Source: Xanthobacteraceae bacterium (GTDB lineage Bacteria; Pseudomonadota; Alphaproteobacteria; Rhizobiales; Xanthobacteraceae). Taken from it: a DNA stretch of 64,000 nucleotides. Position numbers and translations under genes: made by a program. Where the stretch lies: NCBI GenBank assembly GCA_019752575.1, contig JAIELW010000001.1, positions 310,001 to 374,000 on the forward strand, in the 5' to 3' direction. Shown one piece after another: positions 9,377-19,262 of the stretch (positions are counted from its first letter, which is position 1; every line of letters begins with the position of its first letter). The notes under the pieces were generated by a model. It was not told the origin of the DNA. It ran no database searches and was given only the letters and a program-made list of their open reading frames with translations.

Positions 9377-10540
9377 ATGGATCAGATCACGCAGACCCCT
9401 GTGCTCGAACAGCACAAGGCAAATGTCGAGACGAAGAATGAGCGCCTGTCGCCGATCAACAAACGGCGTTGGCAAAACTTCAAGCGCCACCGCCGCGGAT
9501 ATTGGTCGCTCTGGCTTTTCTCGATCCTGTTCGTGCTTTCGCTCGGCGCCGAATTGATCGCGAACAGTAAACCCTTCCTCGTCTCCTATGACGGCAAATG
9601 GCACTATCCGATCTTCCAGTTCTATCCGGAGACCGTGTTCGGCGGCGACTTCGAGACGGAAGCGAATTATCGCGACCCCGAAGTGCAGAAGCTGATCAAA
9701 GAAAAGAACGGCTACATGTTGTGGCCGATCATTCCGTTCCATTACTCGACGATCAACTACGACGTTCCGACACCCGCGCCGTCGAAACCGACCTGGATGT
9801 ACACGGAAGAAGAGTGCAAGGCCGCTGTCGCGAAGAAAGCGGGCGCGAAAGGCTGCCGCGATCTCGACCAGAACTGGCTCGGCACCGACACCGCCGCGCG
9901 TGACGTCACCGCACGCATGATCTACGGTTTTCGAATCTCCGTGATCTTCGGGCTGACGCTTACGATCTTGTCCTCGATCATAGGAATCGCGGCCGGCGCG
10001 GTGCAGGGCTATTTCGGCGGCTGGGTCGATCTTACCTTCCAGCGCTTCATCGAAATCTGGACGTCAATTCCGACGCTATACGTGCTTCTCATCGTCGCTG
10101 CGGTGCTGCCGCAAGGATTCTTCATTCTACTTGGGATCCTGCTCCTGTTCTCCTGGACTTCGCTCGTTGGCGTGGTACGGGCGGAATTTCTGCGCACCCG
10201 CAACTTCGAGTATGTGCAGGCCGCGCGTGCGCTTGGCGTTTCCAATTCGGTCCTGATGTATCGCCACATCCTTCCAAACGCGATGGTAGCGACGCTCACC
10301 TTCATGCCCTTTATTCTTTCGGGCTCGGTGATGACGCTGACCGCACTCGACTATCTCGGTTACGGGCTGCCGCCCGGATCGCCCTCGCTCGGCGAACTCT
10401 TGAATCAGGGCCGTAACAATTTGCAGGCGCCGTGGCTCGGCATCACCGGATTCTTCACGGTTGCGACCCTGCTCACGCTTCTGATCTTCATCGGCGAAGC
10501 AATCCGCGATGCCTTCGATCCGCGAAAGACCTTCTCATGA
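9377..10540 (+). CDS. yejE: ABC transporter permease YejE
   Basis: This is the second permease of the importer (387 residues, DppC/OppC class). It has a cytoplasmic N-terminal segment rich in lysine and arginine, a first helix at about residues 46-64 (YWSLWLFSILFVLSLGAEL), a long periplasmic region of about 100 residues typical of YejE (YPETVFGGDFETEANYRDP), then five helices and the EAA loop FEYVQAARALGVSNSVLMYRH. DTAARDVTARMIYGFRIS marks the start of the binding-protein-dependent transport domain. Its stop overlaps the start of yejF (ATGA). Confidence 0.94.
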   Translation: MDQITQTPVLEQHKANVETKNERLSPINKRRWQNFKRHRRGYWSLWLFSILFVLSLGAELIANSKPFLVSYDGKWHYPIFQFYPETVFGGDFETEANYRDPEVQKLIKEKNGYMLWPIIPFHYSTINYDVPTPAPSKPTWMYTEEECKAAVAKKAGAKGCRDLDQNWLGTDTAARDVTARMIYGFRISVIFGLTLTILSSIIGIAAGAVQGYFGGWVDLTFQRFIEIWTSIPTLYVLLIVAAVLPQGFFILLGILLLFSWTSLVGVVRAEFLRTRNFEYVQAARALGVSNSVLMYRHILPNAMVATLTFMPFILSGSVMTLTALDYLGYGLPPGSPSLGELLNQGRNNLQAPWLGITGFFTVATLLTLLIFIGEAIRDAFDPRKTFS

Positions 10541-12141
10541 GCGGCGCGCTTCTCGAAGTCAAAGATTTCTCGGTTGTGTTCCGTCAGTCGGGACGCGAGA
10601 CGCTCGCGGTCGATCGCATTTCGTTCGATGTGAAGAAGGGGGAAACGGTTGCGGTGGTCGGCGAATCCGGCTCCGGAAAATCCGTGACCGGGCTTTCCGT
10701 GCTGCGGCTCTTGCCCGCTTCCGCCAGCCACCCAAGTGGAGAAATCCTGTTTCAGGGCCGCGATCTGCTAAAACTCACCGAGCAGGAAATGCGCGGCGTG
10801 CGCGGCAACGACATCACCATGGTGTTTCAGGAGCCGATGACCTCGCTCAATCCGCTGCACACTATCGGCCAGCAAATCTTGGAAATGCTGGAAGTCCACC
10901 GCGGCATGCGCGGTGAAGCCGCGAAAAAGCGCGTGATCGAGCTGCTCACCGAAGTTGGCATCCCGACACCGGAGGAACGGCTCGGCTCCTACCCGCACCA
11001 GCTTTCCGGAGGACAGCGCCAGCGCGTGATGATTGCGTTGGCGCTCGCGAACGAACCCGATCTATTTATCGCTGACGAACCGACGACGGCGCTCGATGTC
11101 ACCGTGCAGGCGCAGATTCTGAAGTTGCTTAAAGAACTGCAGGGCCGGCTCGGCATGGCAATGCTTTTCATCACGCACGACCTCAACATCGTGCGCAAGA
11201 TCGCGGATCGCGTTTGCGTGATGAAACAGGGCAAGATTGTCGAACAGGGTCCGGTCGAAGAAATCTTCAAAAATCCGCAGCACCCTTATACGAAGGCGCT
11301 GCTTGCGGCCGAGCCGAAAGTGCAACCTGCGCCGCCGCAACCGGACGCGCCGACGATGATCTCCACAGACGATCTCAAGATCTGGTACCCGATCAAGCGC
11401 GGTCTCTTCAAGAAGACCGTCGGACACATCAAGGCGGTGGATGGTGTCACGCTGAAAGTCCGGCGCGGCGAGACGCTCGGCGTGGTCGGCGAATCCGGCT
11501 CCGGCAAAACGACGCTCGGCCTCGCGCTTCTCCGGCTCATTTCCAGCGACGGCCCGATCGTATTTCTCGGCAAGCCGATTCAGAGTCTGAAGTTCAAGGC
11601 CATGCGCCTGTTCCGGCGCGATATGCAGATCGTGTTTCAGGACCCATACGGTTCGCTGTCCCCGCGCATGTCGATCACAGACATCGTCTCCGAAGGTTTG
11701 CGCGTGCATCAGCCAAAAATGAGCCCGGAAGAGCGAGACCAGCGCGCGGCGGCGGCGCTCAAGGATGTCGGTATCGACCCAGCGACGCGGCACCGTTATC
11801 CGCATGAATTTTCCGGTGGACAGCGCCAGCGCATCGCGGTCGCGCGCGCGATGGTGCTTGAGCCCTCGTTCGTCGTGCTCGACGAACCGACCAGCGCGCT
11901 CGATATGCTGGTTCAGTCGCAGATTGTCGATCTGCTGCGCGACCTGCAGAAAAAGCGCGGGCTTACCTATCTCTTCATCAGCCACGACCTGCGCGTGGTC
12001 GCGGCACTTGCAAGCCACGTCGTGGTGATGAAGGACGGCAAGATCGTCGAGCAGGGTCCGGCGGAAAAACTCTTCAAGAGTCCCGAGAGCAGCTATACGC
12101 GCGCGCTGTTCGCGGCGGCCTTCTCGCTAGAGACGGCGTAG
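10537..12141 (+). CDS. yejF: ABC transporter ATP-binding protein YejF (two nucleotide-binding domains)
   Basis: This cytoplasmic ATPase powers the YejBE permease. The 534-residue chain contains two complete ABC domains, each with Walker A (GESGSGKS near residue 44 and GESGSGKT near 318), a signature LSGGQRQR / FSGGQRQR and a Walker B ending in ADEPT / LDEPT. This replaces the separate DppD and DppF subunits of dipeptide transporters. The frame is open up to 10432, but the ATG at 10537 overlaps the yejE stop by four bases and starts with a normal ABC N-terminus (LLEVKDFSV). The operon ends here; it meets the convergent NlpC/P60 gene three bases later with no visible terminator. Confidence 0.95.
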   Translation: MSGALLEVKDFSVVFRQSGRETLAVDRISFDVKKGETVAVVGESGSGKSVTGLSVLRLLPASASHPSGEILFQGRDLLKLTEQEMRGVRGNDITMVFQEPMTSLNPLHTIGQQILEMLEVHRGMRGEAAKKRVIELLTEVGIPTPEERLGSYPHQLSGGQRQRVMIALALANEPDLFIADEPTTALDVTVQAQILKLLKELQGRLGMAMLFITHDLNIVRKIADRVCVMKQGKIVEQGPVEEIFKNPQHPYTKALLAAEPKVQPAPPQPDAPTMISTDDLKIWYPIKRGLFKKTVGHIKAVDGVTLKVRRGETLGVVGESGSGKTTLGLALLRLISSDGPIVFLGKPIQSLKFKAMRLFRRDMQIVFQDPYGSLSPRMSITDIVSEGLRVHQPKMSPEERDQRAAAALKDVGIDPATRHRYPHEFSGGQRQRIAVARAMVLEPSFVVLDEPTSALDMLVQSQIVDLLRDLQKKRGLTYLFISHDLRVVAALASHVVVMKDGKIVEQGPAEKLFKSPESSYTRALFAAAFSLETA

Positions 12142-12144
12142 TAA

Positions 12145-12993
12145 CTACGTTCTTCGCACTTCCAGGATTTCGAGGCCGCTTGCGCGGATCCGCATGATCG
12201 CCTCGGCCAACGGCTCCTCGGCAACCGCCATGTGAAATGCATTGGCATGCAGTAGTTTCCCGCTGCCTGTGTAAAAACCGACATGGCCTTTCCAAAAAAT
12301 CAGATCGCCGCGAGAGAGCGCTTTCTCGTCGCCTTTGAACGAAACCGGACTTCCATTTTTTTGCTGCATGTCGCTGTCACGCGGACACTCGTGCCCGGCG
12401 CTTTGCAGCGCAAGTTGTACGAGACCGGAGCAGTCGAGCCCTGCGGACGTCTTGCCACCCCAGAGATACGGCGTGCCAAGGAAACGGCGCGCGACTTCGA
12501 CCGGGTCGCTTTCGCGGAAATCGATAACCGCGATATGCTGCTTTGCAATGAAGCCCCCGTTCTCGGCGACGATGAAACTTTCTTCCTCGCGCTTCGCCGC
12601 GAATTCGCTACCGAAGGAAAGCGAAGCGATCGGCGGCGATTTGATGTCGGACTTCGGAAAGACGAAAGTCCGCAACGCGCGAACGCGATGCGTCGGTGTT
12701 GCCGACTGTTTCGCAAGCGCATTTGAAGACAACCAGCCGACATAACCGTCACGCGCAAGTTGGCCCCACGACCAGCCCTCCTCGTTAGCTTCATAAACGA
12801 TCACGCGCTCGCCATGCAGTGCTTCGGTGTCGAGCAGAGCTTCCGGCGAAGGCGTTTGTCTCAACGGTGCGGAGACGTCGATCACCTGCATTATTTCGCC
12901 GTCTACGAAACGCGGGGCATCGACCTGGCCTCGCAGATAAGAGGCCGCGAGATCGGGTCGCGCCGGCGTAAGACGTTTGTCGAAACCGCTCAC
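12145..12993 (-). CDS. NlpC/P60 family cysteine hydrolase with SH3-like domains
   Basis: This is a 282-residue probable cell-wall peptide hydrolase of the gamma-D-glutamyl-diamino acid endopeptidase type. The N-terminal half forms bacterial SH3-like domains (about residues 35-95 and 100-160). The C-terminal catalytic domain has C188 in DCSGLVQ, H237 in GHVGFYTG and a third polar residue H249 in KLLHANAF, the complete NlpC/P60 triad. The opening YLWGGKTSAGLDCSG is classical. I see no signal peptide, so export by an unknown route or a cytoplasmic role in recycling muropeptides is possible. Its ATG overlaps the stop of the MarR gene, so the two are co-translated. It may process peptides imported by the neighbouring Yej system, which is inference from position. 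Confidence 0.9.
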   Translation of the reverse strand: MSGFDKRLTPARPDLAASYLRGQVDAPRFVDGEIMQVIDVSAPLRQTPSPEALLDTEALHGERVIVYEANEEGWSWGQLARDGYVGWLSSNALAKQSATPTHRVRALRTFVFPKSDIKSPPIASLSFGSEFAAKREEESFIVAENGGFIAKQHIAVIDFRESDPVEVARRFLGTPYLWGGKTSAGLDCSGLVQLALQSAGHECPRDSDMQQKNGSPVSFKGDEKALSRGDLIFWKGHVGFYTGSGKLLHANAFHMAVAEEPLAEAIMRIRASGLEILEVRRT

Positions 12994-13340
12994 AACGGAA
13001 GCTCTCTGGATTTTGCGACCATAAGATCCGCCAAGCGCTCGACATATAGCGCGCCCTTCACCGTGCGCTGGACGAGCACGTTTCTGCGGTCGGCGAGGTC
13101 GCGCCGGCGTTGCAGAAGCTCCATGCGTCCCATCGTGTCGAGCGCGCGCGTGATGACGGGTTTTGTGACGTTCAACTTGGCCGCAAGCCCTCGCACGGTA
13201 TGCGGCGGAGTCTCGAGATAGACGGTGAGCAGAATGGTGATCTGCCGCGCGGAAAGATCGCGGTCGTCATCGCGAACCATCTCATAATTGAAGTCGTGCA
13301 GGAGCTTTAGCGCCTGCGACGGGCGGAGATCGATGGCCAC
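12990..13340 (-). CDS. MarR family transcriptional regulator, short form
   Basis: This is a winged-helix DNA-binding protein of 116 residues, shorter than the usual 140-150 of the MarR family because one dimerisation helix is reduced. The recognition region reads TVRGLAAKLNVTKPVITRALDTMGRMELLQRR, followed by the wing DLADRRNVLV. It ends in a four-base overlap with the NlpC/P60 hydrolase gene. Regulation of that gene or of itself is plausible; no ligand can be inferred. There are no obvious repeated operators in the 61 bases between it and the aminopeptidase gene. Confidence 0.85.
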   Translation of the reverse strand: MAIDLRPSQALKLLHDFNYEMVRDDDRDLSARQITILLTVYLETPPHTVRGLAAKLNVTKPVITRALDTMGRMELLQRRRDLADRRNVLVQRTVKGALYVERLADLMVAKSRELPL

Positions 13341-13401
13341 GGCTCGCTCAACAATCGTTTCGGAGCCGTATCATTTCAGGCCGCGGCAGCGCGCGCAAGC
13401 C

Positions 13402-14829
13402 TCAGCGGTAGCGTTCGGTTAACAGCGCATACAAAGCGCGTACCGAATGCGCTTCGCCACCTTCTGGCCGTCCCGGACGCTCTTTCGGATTCCAGGCGAA
13501 GATGTCGAGGTGTAGCCAGCTCTTTGCAGTGACAAACTTCGAGAGAAACAGCGCGGCCGTGATCGCGCCGGCATGCCCGCCACCCACGTTGTTCGTATCC
13601 GCGACTTTCGAGCTGAGCATTTCCATATAAGGCTGCCATAAGGGCATGCGCCAAAGCGGATCGGATTCCTTCGCCGAATGTTTTGCGAGCGTGTTCCAGA
13701 GCGCGTCGTCATTCGTGAATGCCGGCGGGATTTCCGGGCCGAGCGCCACGCGCGCGGCGCCCGTGAGCGTCGCGAAATCGATCACAAGCTCGGGTTTTTC
13801 CTCGTCGGCGAGCGCGAGCGCATCGGCGAGCACGAGACGGCCCTCGGCGTCGGTATTGCCGATCTCGACCGTGATGCCCTTGCGGCTCTTGAAAATATCG
13901 CCCGGCCGGAATGCGATTCCGGAAATCGAATTCTCCACCGCTGGAATAATCACGCGCAGCCGCACCTTCAGCTTCGCGTCCATAATCATGTGCGCAAGCG
14001 CAAGCGAGGCTGCCGCACCGCCCATGTCTTTTTTCATAAGCAGCATCGCAGTATCGGGTTTGATGTCGAGGCCGCCGGTGTCGAAGCACACGCCCTTGCC
14101 GACCAGCGTCAGCTTCGGATGCGAGGGCTTTCCCCAAGTGAACTCGACGAGACGCGGGGCGCGCTCGCTACCTTGCCCGACGGCATAAACGAGCGGGAAG
14201 TTTTTCTTGAGCAGGCCCTTGCCGACGACACTCGAAACTTTCGCGCCGTGCTTCTTCGCAAGCGCGCGGATCGCGGCTTCGAGCTCAGCAGGTCCGAGAT
14301 CGTTGGCAGGCGTATTCACGAGATCGCGTGCGAGCGTCATGCCTTCTGCGATCCGTGCGATCTCCTTTGCATCGACCCCCGCAGGAACGACAAGTCGCGG
14401 CCGCTTTCTCTTGCTCTCCCGATACTTTCCAAAGCGGTAGGAGCCGAGCGCAAAGGCAAGTGTCGCAAGCCGCGCATCTGCCGGCGCTTCCGCAAATTTC
14501 CAGTCACCTTCCGGCAGAACGCTTGCGAGTTTTCCGGCGAGCAACGGATCGCTGTTCTTGTCCCCACGTTTGCCAAGGCCGAACAGACACCCGGCAACGC
14601 CTCCGCTCGCGTCGGGCACGATCAGATGCCGCCCGGTATCCGGCTTGAAAGCCGACGCATCGGCGAAGGCACGCGCGGCAACAGGCAGCTTGGGGCGTAT
14701 CGATTTCCAGGTCTGGTCGTCCACGCACCAGATAGGCTTCGCGGCGGCAGCTGAGGCGGATAGAGCGGGATGCAGGGGCAAGGGAAAAATTCCGGTGGTT
14801 TCGCCGTCTAACACGCCCAAAAACCCCAT
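13402..14829 (-). CDS. Leucyl aminopeptidase family protein (M17 metallopeptidase)
   Basis: This cytoplasmic aminopeptidase of 475 residues removes N-terminal amino acids from peptides using two metal ions. The metal-binding and catalytic motifs are present: GKGVCFDTGGLDIKP, MKKDMGGAA and NTDAEGRLVLADAL. The N-terminal domain is less conserved than in E. coli PepA, and the sequence belongs to the PepB-like branch common in alphaproteobacteria. It lies upstream of marR and nlpC on the same strand and is divergent from tadD. Together with the Yej importer and the NlpC hydrolase it suggests a local peptide-utilisation theme, though that is not proven by position. Confidence 0.93.
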   Translation of the reverse strand: MGFLGVLDGETTGIFPLPLHPALSASAAAAKPIWCVDDQTWKSIRPKLPVAARAFADASAFKPDTGRHLIVPDASGGVAGCLFGLGKRGDKNSDPLLAGKLASVLPEGDWKFAEAPADARLATLAFALGSYRFGKYRESKRKRPRLVVPAGVDAKEIARIAEGMTLARDLVNTPANDLGPAELEAAIRALAKKHGAKVSSVVGKGLLKKNFPLVYAVGQGSERAPRLVEFTWGKPSHPKLTLVGKGVCFDTGGLDIKPDTAMLLMKKDMGGAAASLALAHMIMDAKLKVRLRVIIPAVENSISGIAFRPGDIFKSRKGITVEIGNTDAEGRLVLADALALADEEKPELVIDFATLTGAARVALGPEIPPAFTNDDALWNTLAKHSAKESDPLWRMPLWQPYMEMLSSKVADTNNVGGGHAGAITAALFLSKFVTAKSWLHLDIFAWNPKERPGRPEGGEAHSVRALYALLTERYR

Positions 14830-14921
14830 GAAAGCGGGCTTAACGGGGCGTTAGGGTTAATTCTCTATTGCTTCTCCCCGGCATTCCGGCGTCCGCGCCG
14901 GGCTGCGCGCGGAGTTTTTGT

Positions 14922-15725
14922 ATGCAGTGTAATCCCGCCATCTCGAAACAGCGCCTGCGCAACAGCGTATCGCGCCTCGCGCTCGTAGCGGCGCTCGCAA
15001 CCTCACTCGGGGCGTGCGCGAACAAACCGAACAGCGGGGACATTACCGGCTCGATCCGGAATCCTTTCGCAGCCACCGAAACCAATCCGCAAAGCGAAAT
15101 CGAGCGGCTCGGTGAGCGCTATAAGCAGAACCCGTCGGACACCGAGGCCGCAATTTCTTATGCCCAGGCGCTGCGCCGCAACGAGCAGAACGCCCAGGCG
15201 GTCGCCGTACTCGAACAGGCGACGATCAAGAACCCGCAGCACAAGGCGCTTGCAGGCGAGTATGGCCGTGCGCTGGCCGAGGCCGGTCGCCTGCAACAGG
15301 CCCTCGAAGTACTTTCCCGCGCCCATACGCCGGACCAGCCGGATTGGCGCATCTTGAACGCGCAGGGCGCGATCCACGACCAGCTCGGCAACTACAAGGC
15401 CGCGCGCCGCTATTATCAATCGGCGCTCAAAATCGCGCCGGAAGAACCCTCGGTGCTTTCCAACCTCGGTCTTTCCTACATTCTGTCCAAGGAATTGAAG
15501 CTCGCGGAAAGCACGTTGCGCCGCGCTTCCGCCAATCCGCGTGCGGAAAAGCGCGTGCGGCAGAATCTGGCGCTTTCGCTCGCGCTGCAAGGCAAGTTCG
15601 ACGAGGCGGAAAAGATCGCCGCCGGCGACCTGCCGCCGGAGGAAGCCCGCGCTAATATCGCGGCGCTGCGTGACCTCATCAAGCAGCAACAGCAGCCGCG
15701 GAATATGCAGCGCTCCCAGTCGTAA
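14922..15725 (+). CDS. tadD: Tad pilus assembly lipoprotein TadD (TPR protein)
   Basis: This 267-residue TPR protein is the pilotin-like partner of the Tad secretin. The ATG at 14922 has GGAG eight bases upstream; a TTG at 14868 would add 18 unconserved residues ahead of the signal. The signal ends in the lipobox L-G-A-C (about residue 33), so the protein is probably an outer-membrane lipoprotein. Residues from about 60 to 240 contain tandem tetratricopeptide units such as YAQALRRNEQNAQAVAVLEQA and NLGLSYILSKELKLAESTLRRA. It converges on tadC, with a hairpin terminator between them. Placing it in the Tad system rests on context and on matches to TadD family features. Confidence 0.88.
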   Translation: MQCNPAISKQRLRNSVSRLALVAALATSLGACANKPNSGDITGSIRNPFAATETNPQSEIERLGERYKQNPSDTEAAISYAQALRRNEQNAQAVAVLEQATIKNPQHKALAGEYGRALAEAGRLQQALEVLSRAHTPDQPDWRILNAQGAIHDQLGNYKAARRYYQSALKIAPEEPSVLSNLGLSYILSKELKLAESTLRRASANPRAEKRVRQNLALSLALQGKFDEAEKIAAGDLPPEEARANIAALRDLIKQQQQPRNMQRSQS

Positions 15726-15750
15726 AAAATTTCCGGATCGAATGTCAGAT

Positions 15751-15779
15751 ACGCCCGCCTCGCGCGGGCGTTCTTATTT
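15751..15779. terminator. Bidirectional hairpin terminator between tadD and tadC
   Basis: An inverted repeat ACGCCCGC / GCGGGCGT (15751-15758 and 15764-15771) with a five-base loop is followed on the plus strand by the T-rich TTCTTATTT. It fits a Rho-independent terminator for tadD. The opposite strand also has a T/A-rich flank, so it could stop tadC as well, whose stop codon lies at its edge. Confidence 0.8.
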
Positions 15780-16748
15780 GATTTCCATCACGCGTATCGC
15801 GGCCGGGCCCATAATCACGATGAAAAGCACCGGCAGGAAAAAGAGGATCATCGGCACGGTGAGCTTCGGCGGCAGCGCTGCCGCCTTCTTCTCGGCTTCG
15901 GACATGCGCTGGTCGCGGATTTCCTGCGCGAGCACGCGCAGCGCCTGTGCGAGCGGCGTGCCATAGCGCTCGGCCTGAATCAGCGCGGTACAGACGGCTT
16001 TGACGCCGTCGATCCCGGTGCGGGCCGCGAGATTCTCGAATGCCTGCCGGCGATCCTGCAAATAGGAAAGCTCGGCGGTCGTAAGCGTGAGTTCTTCCGC
16101 AAGCGGAACCGACTGCGAACCGACTTCCTGACTGACACGCTTGAAAGCGGCGTCGATCGACATGCCGGATTCGACGCAGATCAAGAGAAGATCGAGCGCG
16201 TCGGGAAACGCACGGCGAATCGACTGCTGGCGCCGCGTGATCACATTTCGCAGGAACAACTGCGGCAGCTTGATACCGAGATAGGCGGCGGCGATGCACA
16301 TGCCGATTTTCATCATGAACGGCTGACTGATCGGCACCAGCACGAATACATAGAACAGTGCGAAGATAAACATCCCGATCGGCACGACCATGCGGAAGAA
16401 CAGGAACGTCACCTGCGGTCCCTGCCCGCGATAGCCGGCTTGCATCAGCGTCGCCTTCACTTCCTCCTCGCCGAGCCACTTCTTCAGGTCGAGGCTCTCG
16501 ACGATATTCTGCATGAAGGCTTTCGGCGTCGGGCGCAGGTTCACCTTCTCGCCGCGCGCAAGCTTTTCGCGTTCGCGCGTGCGGATCTGGCCGCGTTCGA
16601 CGGCAAGCGTCTTCATGCGGCGGTCGAGGCCGTCGCCGGAAATAAAGGGCATGGCAATCGTGTAGATCGTCGCGACCACCGCAATCGCGATGAACACCGT
16701 CGTCATGAAGCGACCGTCGGAGAGCCGTTCGTAGATTAGTTCGACCAT
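15774..16748 (-). CDS. tadC: Tad pilus inner-membrane platform protein TadC
   Basis: This is a 324-residue integral membrane protein with a type II secretion F domain. TadB and TadC form the inner-membrane platform that couples the CpaF ATPase to pilin insertion. There is one N-terminal membrane helix (about 15-34), two central helices, the cytoplasmic T2SSF helical bundle (RRAFPDALDLLLICVESGMSI is diagnostic) and a C-terminal helix near 293-318. It is the last gene of the minus-strand cpa/tad operon, 13 bases after tadB. Confidence 0.95.
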   Translation of the reverse strand: MVELIYERLSDGRFMTTVFIAIAVVATIYTIAMPFISGDGLDRRMKTLAVERGQIRTREREKLARGEKVNLRPTPKAFMQNIVESLDLKKWLGEEEVKATLMQAGYRGQGPQVTFLFFRMVVPIGMFIFALFYVFVLVPISQPFMMKIGMCIAAAYLGIKLPQLFLRNVITRRQQSIRRAFPDALDLLLICVESGMSIDAAFKRVSQEVGSQSVPLAEELTLTTAELSYLQDRRQAFENLAARTGIDGVKAVCTALIQAERYGTPLAQALRVLAQEIRDQRMSEAEKKAAALPPKLTVPMILFFLPVLFIVIMGPAAIRVMEIK

Positions 16749-16761
16749 TTTACCGGCGCCT

Positions 16762-17739
16762 CTAGAAATCGAAATTGATCATGCGGCGCATAACAAGCAC
16801 GCCCATGGTCATCCACATCGCGGAGCCCGCCATGAGCACGCGGCCTGTCGGCGTCGTCCACAAAAGCTCGATATATCCGGGGCTCGTCAGATAGACGAGT
16901 ATCATTACCGCGAACGGCAGCGACGCGATGATGCTGGCGGATGCCTTCGCTTCCATCGACATCGCCTTGATCTTCGCAGACATCTTCTTGCGTTCGCGAA
17001 GCACGCGCGAAAGATTGCCGAGCGCTTCCGAGAGATTGCCGCCCGCCTGCTGCTGAATCGCAAGCACGATGCCGAAGAAATTGGCCTCGGGTAGCGGTAC
17101 GCGCTCGTACATTTTCGCAGCCGAATCGGAAAGCGACATGCCGATCGCCTGACCTTCAGCGATCTGGCGGAATTCGCCTTTTACCGGCTCGGAAGTTTCG
17201 TTCGCAATGATACGGATACAGTCGCCGATCGGCAGGCCCGCCTTCACGCCGCGCACGATTACGTCGATCGCGTTCGGCAGTTCGAGAATGAATTTGTTCT
17301 CGCGCTTCTTCTTCAGATAGCCGATCACCCAGCGCGGGATGCCGAAACCGCCGGCAATGATGGCCGGGATCGCGAGAATAAGACCCATCCCCGACAGGTA
17401 CATCAGCACGAAGGACATAAGACCTGCGACGGCGCTGAACATGTAGAACTGCTTCTTCGAGATCGAAAGGCCGGCCTGTTGCAGCCTGATCTCTATCGGC
17501 GGGTTCTTCGCGTTCTTCTGCTTCGCTTCGAGCTGCTTCAGCGTGTCTTCGACCTGCTGCCTGCGCGAAGACGAGTTATCCGCGGCTTTCTTGCTCCGCT
17601 TTGCCTGAATTTCATCAACCGAAATTTCTTTCAGCCGCTGCTCGGCGCGCTTCTCGCCCGAAATCATCGGGTAGATGAAAACGTAGAGCACGCCGGCGAC
17701 GGCGACTGTGATCAGGAATGCAAAAGCCATCGAACTCAT
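16762..17739 (-). CDS. tadB: Tad pilus inner-membrane platform protein TadB
   Basis: This 325-residue paralogue of TadC has an N-terminal membrane helix (AFAFLITVAVAGVLYVFIYP), a basic and glutamine-rich cytoplasmic stretch, two membrane helices around 100-140, and the T2SSF domain with ELPNAIDVIVRGVKAGLPIG and QQQAGGNLSEALGNLSRVLR. The start ATG overlaps the stop of cpaF (ATGA), so synthesis of the ATPase and its platform is coupled. Membrane helices close the C-terminus. Confidence 0.95.
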   Translation of the reverse strand: MSSMAFAFLITVAVAGVLYVFIYPMISGEKRAEQRLKEISVDEIQAKRSKKAADNSSSRRQQVEDTLKQLEAKQKNAKNPPIEIRLQQAGLSISKKQFYMFSAVAGLMSFVLMYLSGMGLILAIPAIIAGGFGIPRWVIGYLKKKRENKFILELPNAIDVIVRGVKAGLPIGDCIRIIANETSEPVKGEFRQIAEGQAIGMSLSDSAAKMYERVPLPEANFFGIVLAIQQQAGGNLSEALGNLSRVLRERKKMSAKIKAMSMEAKASASIIASLPFAVMILVYLTSPGYIELLWTTPTGRVLMAGSAMWMTMGVLVMRRMINFDF

Positions 17740-19241
17740 GACCGGCCCAGAATGTCGTCGATCTCGGCGCCGTCGAGCGCCGAGGCCAGCTTGTTCTGCT
17801 CGCCATAGTACTTCGCGCGATCCCAGAAGCGGGGCTGGCCGATGCCGGTCGAGCGGTGGCGGCCGAGCATGTTGCCGTTCTGGTCCTCACCGAGATAGTC
17901 GAAGACGTAAAGATCCTGCGTCGTCACGACTTCACCTTCCATGCCGACCACTTCGGTGACATGGGTGATGCGGCGCGAGCCGTCGCGCATACGCGACGCC
18001 TGAATGATGACGTCGATCGAAGACACCACCATCTCGCGAATCGTGCGCGGCGGCAGCGAGAAGCCGCCCATGGTGATCATGGATTCGAGACGGGAAAGCG
18101 CTTCACGCGGAGAGTTGGCGTGCAGTGTTCCCATCGAGCCGTCGTGACCCGTGTTCATGGCCTGCAACAAGTCGAACGCTTCGGGGCCGCGGACTTCGCC
18201 GACGATGATGCGCTCGGGACGCATGCGCAGACAGTTACGCACGAGATCGCGCATCGTCACCTGGCCTTCGCCTTCGAGATTTGGCGGGCGGGTTTCGAGG
18301 CGGACGACATGCGGCTGCTGAAGCTGCAATTCGGCGGCATCTTCGCAGGTGATGATGCGCTCGTCGTTGTCGATGTGCGCGGTGAGGCAGTTCAAAAGCG
18401 TCGTTTTGCCGGAGCCAGTACCGCCGGAGATCAGCGTGTTCACGCGGCAGCGGCCGATAATCCGGAGGAGTTCGGCGCCCTGCTCCGAAACCGATCCGTA
18501 CTTGATCAGATCGGAGAGCTTGAGCTTGTCCTTCCTGAACTTACGAATGGTGAGCGCAGGGCCATCGATCGAAAGCGGCGGCACAATCACGTTGACGCGC
18601 GAGCCGTCCGGCAGGCGGGCGTCGCATATCGGCGAGGATTCGTCGACCCGGCGGCCGATCTGGCTCACGATGCGCTGGCAGATGTTGTGAAGCTGCTGGT
18701 TGTCGCGGAAGCGGATGCCGGTCTGCTGAATCTTGCCTTTGACTTCGATGTAAACCGTGTTCGCGCCGTTCACCATGATGTCGGCGATGTCGTCGCGCGC
18801 GAGCAACGGCTCAAGTGGGCCGTAGCCGAGCACGTCGTTGCAGATGTCGTCGAGCAGTTCTTCCTGCTCGGAAATCGACATCACGACGTTCTTGATCGTG
18901 ATAATCTCGATCACGATGTCGCGGATTTCTTCGCGCGCGGCGATGGGCTCGAGCTTCGCAAGCTGCGTGAGATCTATCGCCTCGATCAGCGCACCGAAAA
19001 TCTGGCCTTTGACTTCATAGAAGGTTTCCGAGCGCTGATTGCTCATCATCGGCGGCGGCGGAGCCGCTGGCGCGAGCGGTGGCGACGCCATCGCAGGCGC
19101 TTTCGCTCCCGTTTTCGGCGCAAAATCGGAGACGGTCGCGGGCGGCAGCATCTGCGTGGATGCAGGCGGCGGCGCGGGCTGAGCCGGCGCGCGCGGCATT
19201 TCCCGGACGGCGCTGTCGCTGTTTCCTCTTTTACCGAACAT
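17736..19241 (-). CDS. cpaF: Tad pilus assembly ATPase CpaF/TadA
   Basis: This cytoplasmic secretion ATPase powers Flp pilus extension and retraction. The 501-residue protein has an alanine/proline-rich N-terminal linker (1-70), an N-terminal domain with [18 protein letters not shown], and the RecA-like domain with Walker [11 protein letters not shown] at about 272-281 and Walker [13 protein letters not shown]. The histidine box [19 protein letters not shown] is intact. Length and motifs match CpaF. It lies 21 bases downstream of cpaE and overlaps tadB. A very long antisense open frame over this gene is a GC artefact. Confidence 0.97.
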   Translation of the reverse strand: MFGKRGNSDSAVREMPRAPAQPAPPPASTQMLPPATVSDFAPKTGAKAPAMASPPLAPAAPPPPMMSNQRSETFYEVKGQIFGALIEAIDLTQLAKLEPIAAREEIRDIVIEIITIKNVVMSISEQEELLDDICNDVLGYGPLEPLLARDDIADIMVNGANTVYIEVKGKIQQTGIRFRDNQQLHNICQRIVSQIGRRVDESSPICDARLPDGSRVNVIVPPLSIDGPALTIRKFRKDKLKLSDLIKYGSVSEQGAELLRIIGRCRVNTLISGGTGSGKTTLLNCLTAHIDNDERIITCEDAAELQLQQPHVVRLETRPPNLEGEGQVTMRDLVRNCLRMRPERIIVGEVRGPEAFDLLQAMNTGHDGSMGTLHANSPREALSRLESMITMGGFSLPPRTIREMVVSSIDVIIQASRMRDGSRRITHVTEVVGMEGEVVTTQDLYVFDYLGEDQNGNMLGRHRSTGIGQPRFWDRAKYYGEQNKLASALDGAEIDDILGRS

Positions 19242-19262
19242 TCCGGACCTCGGACCCGTGAA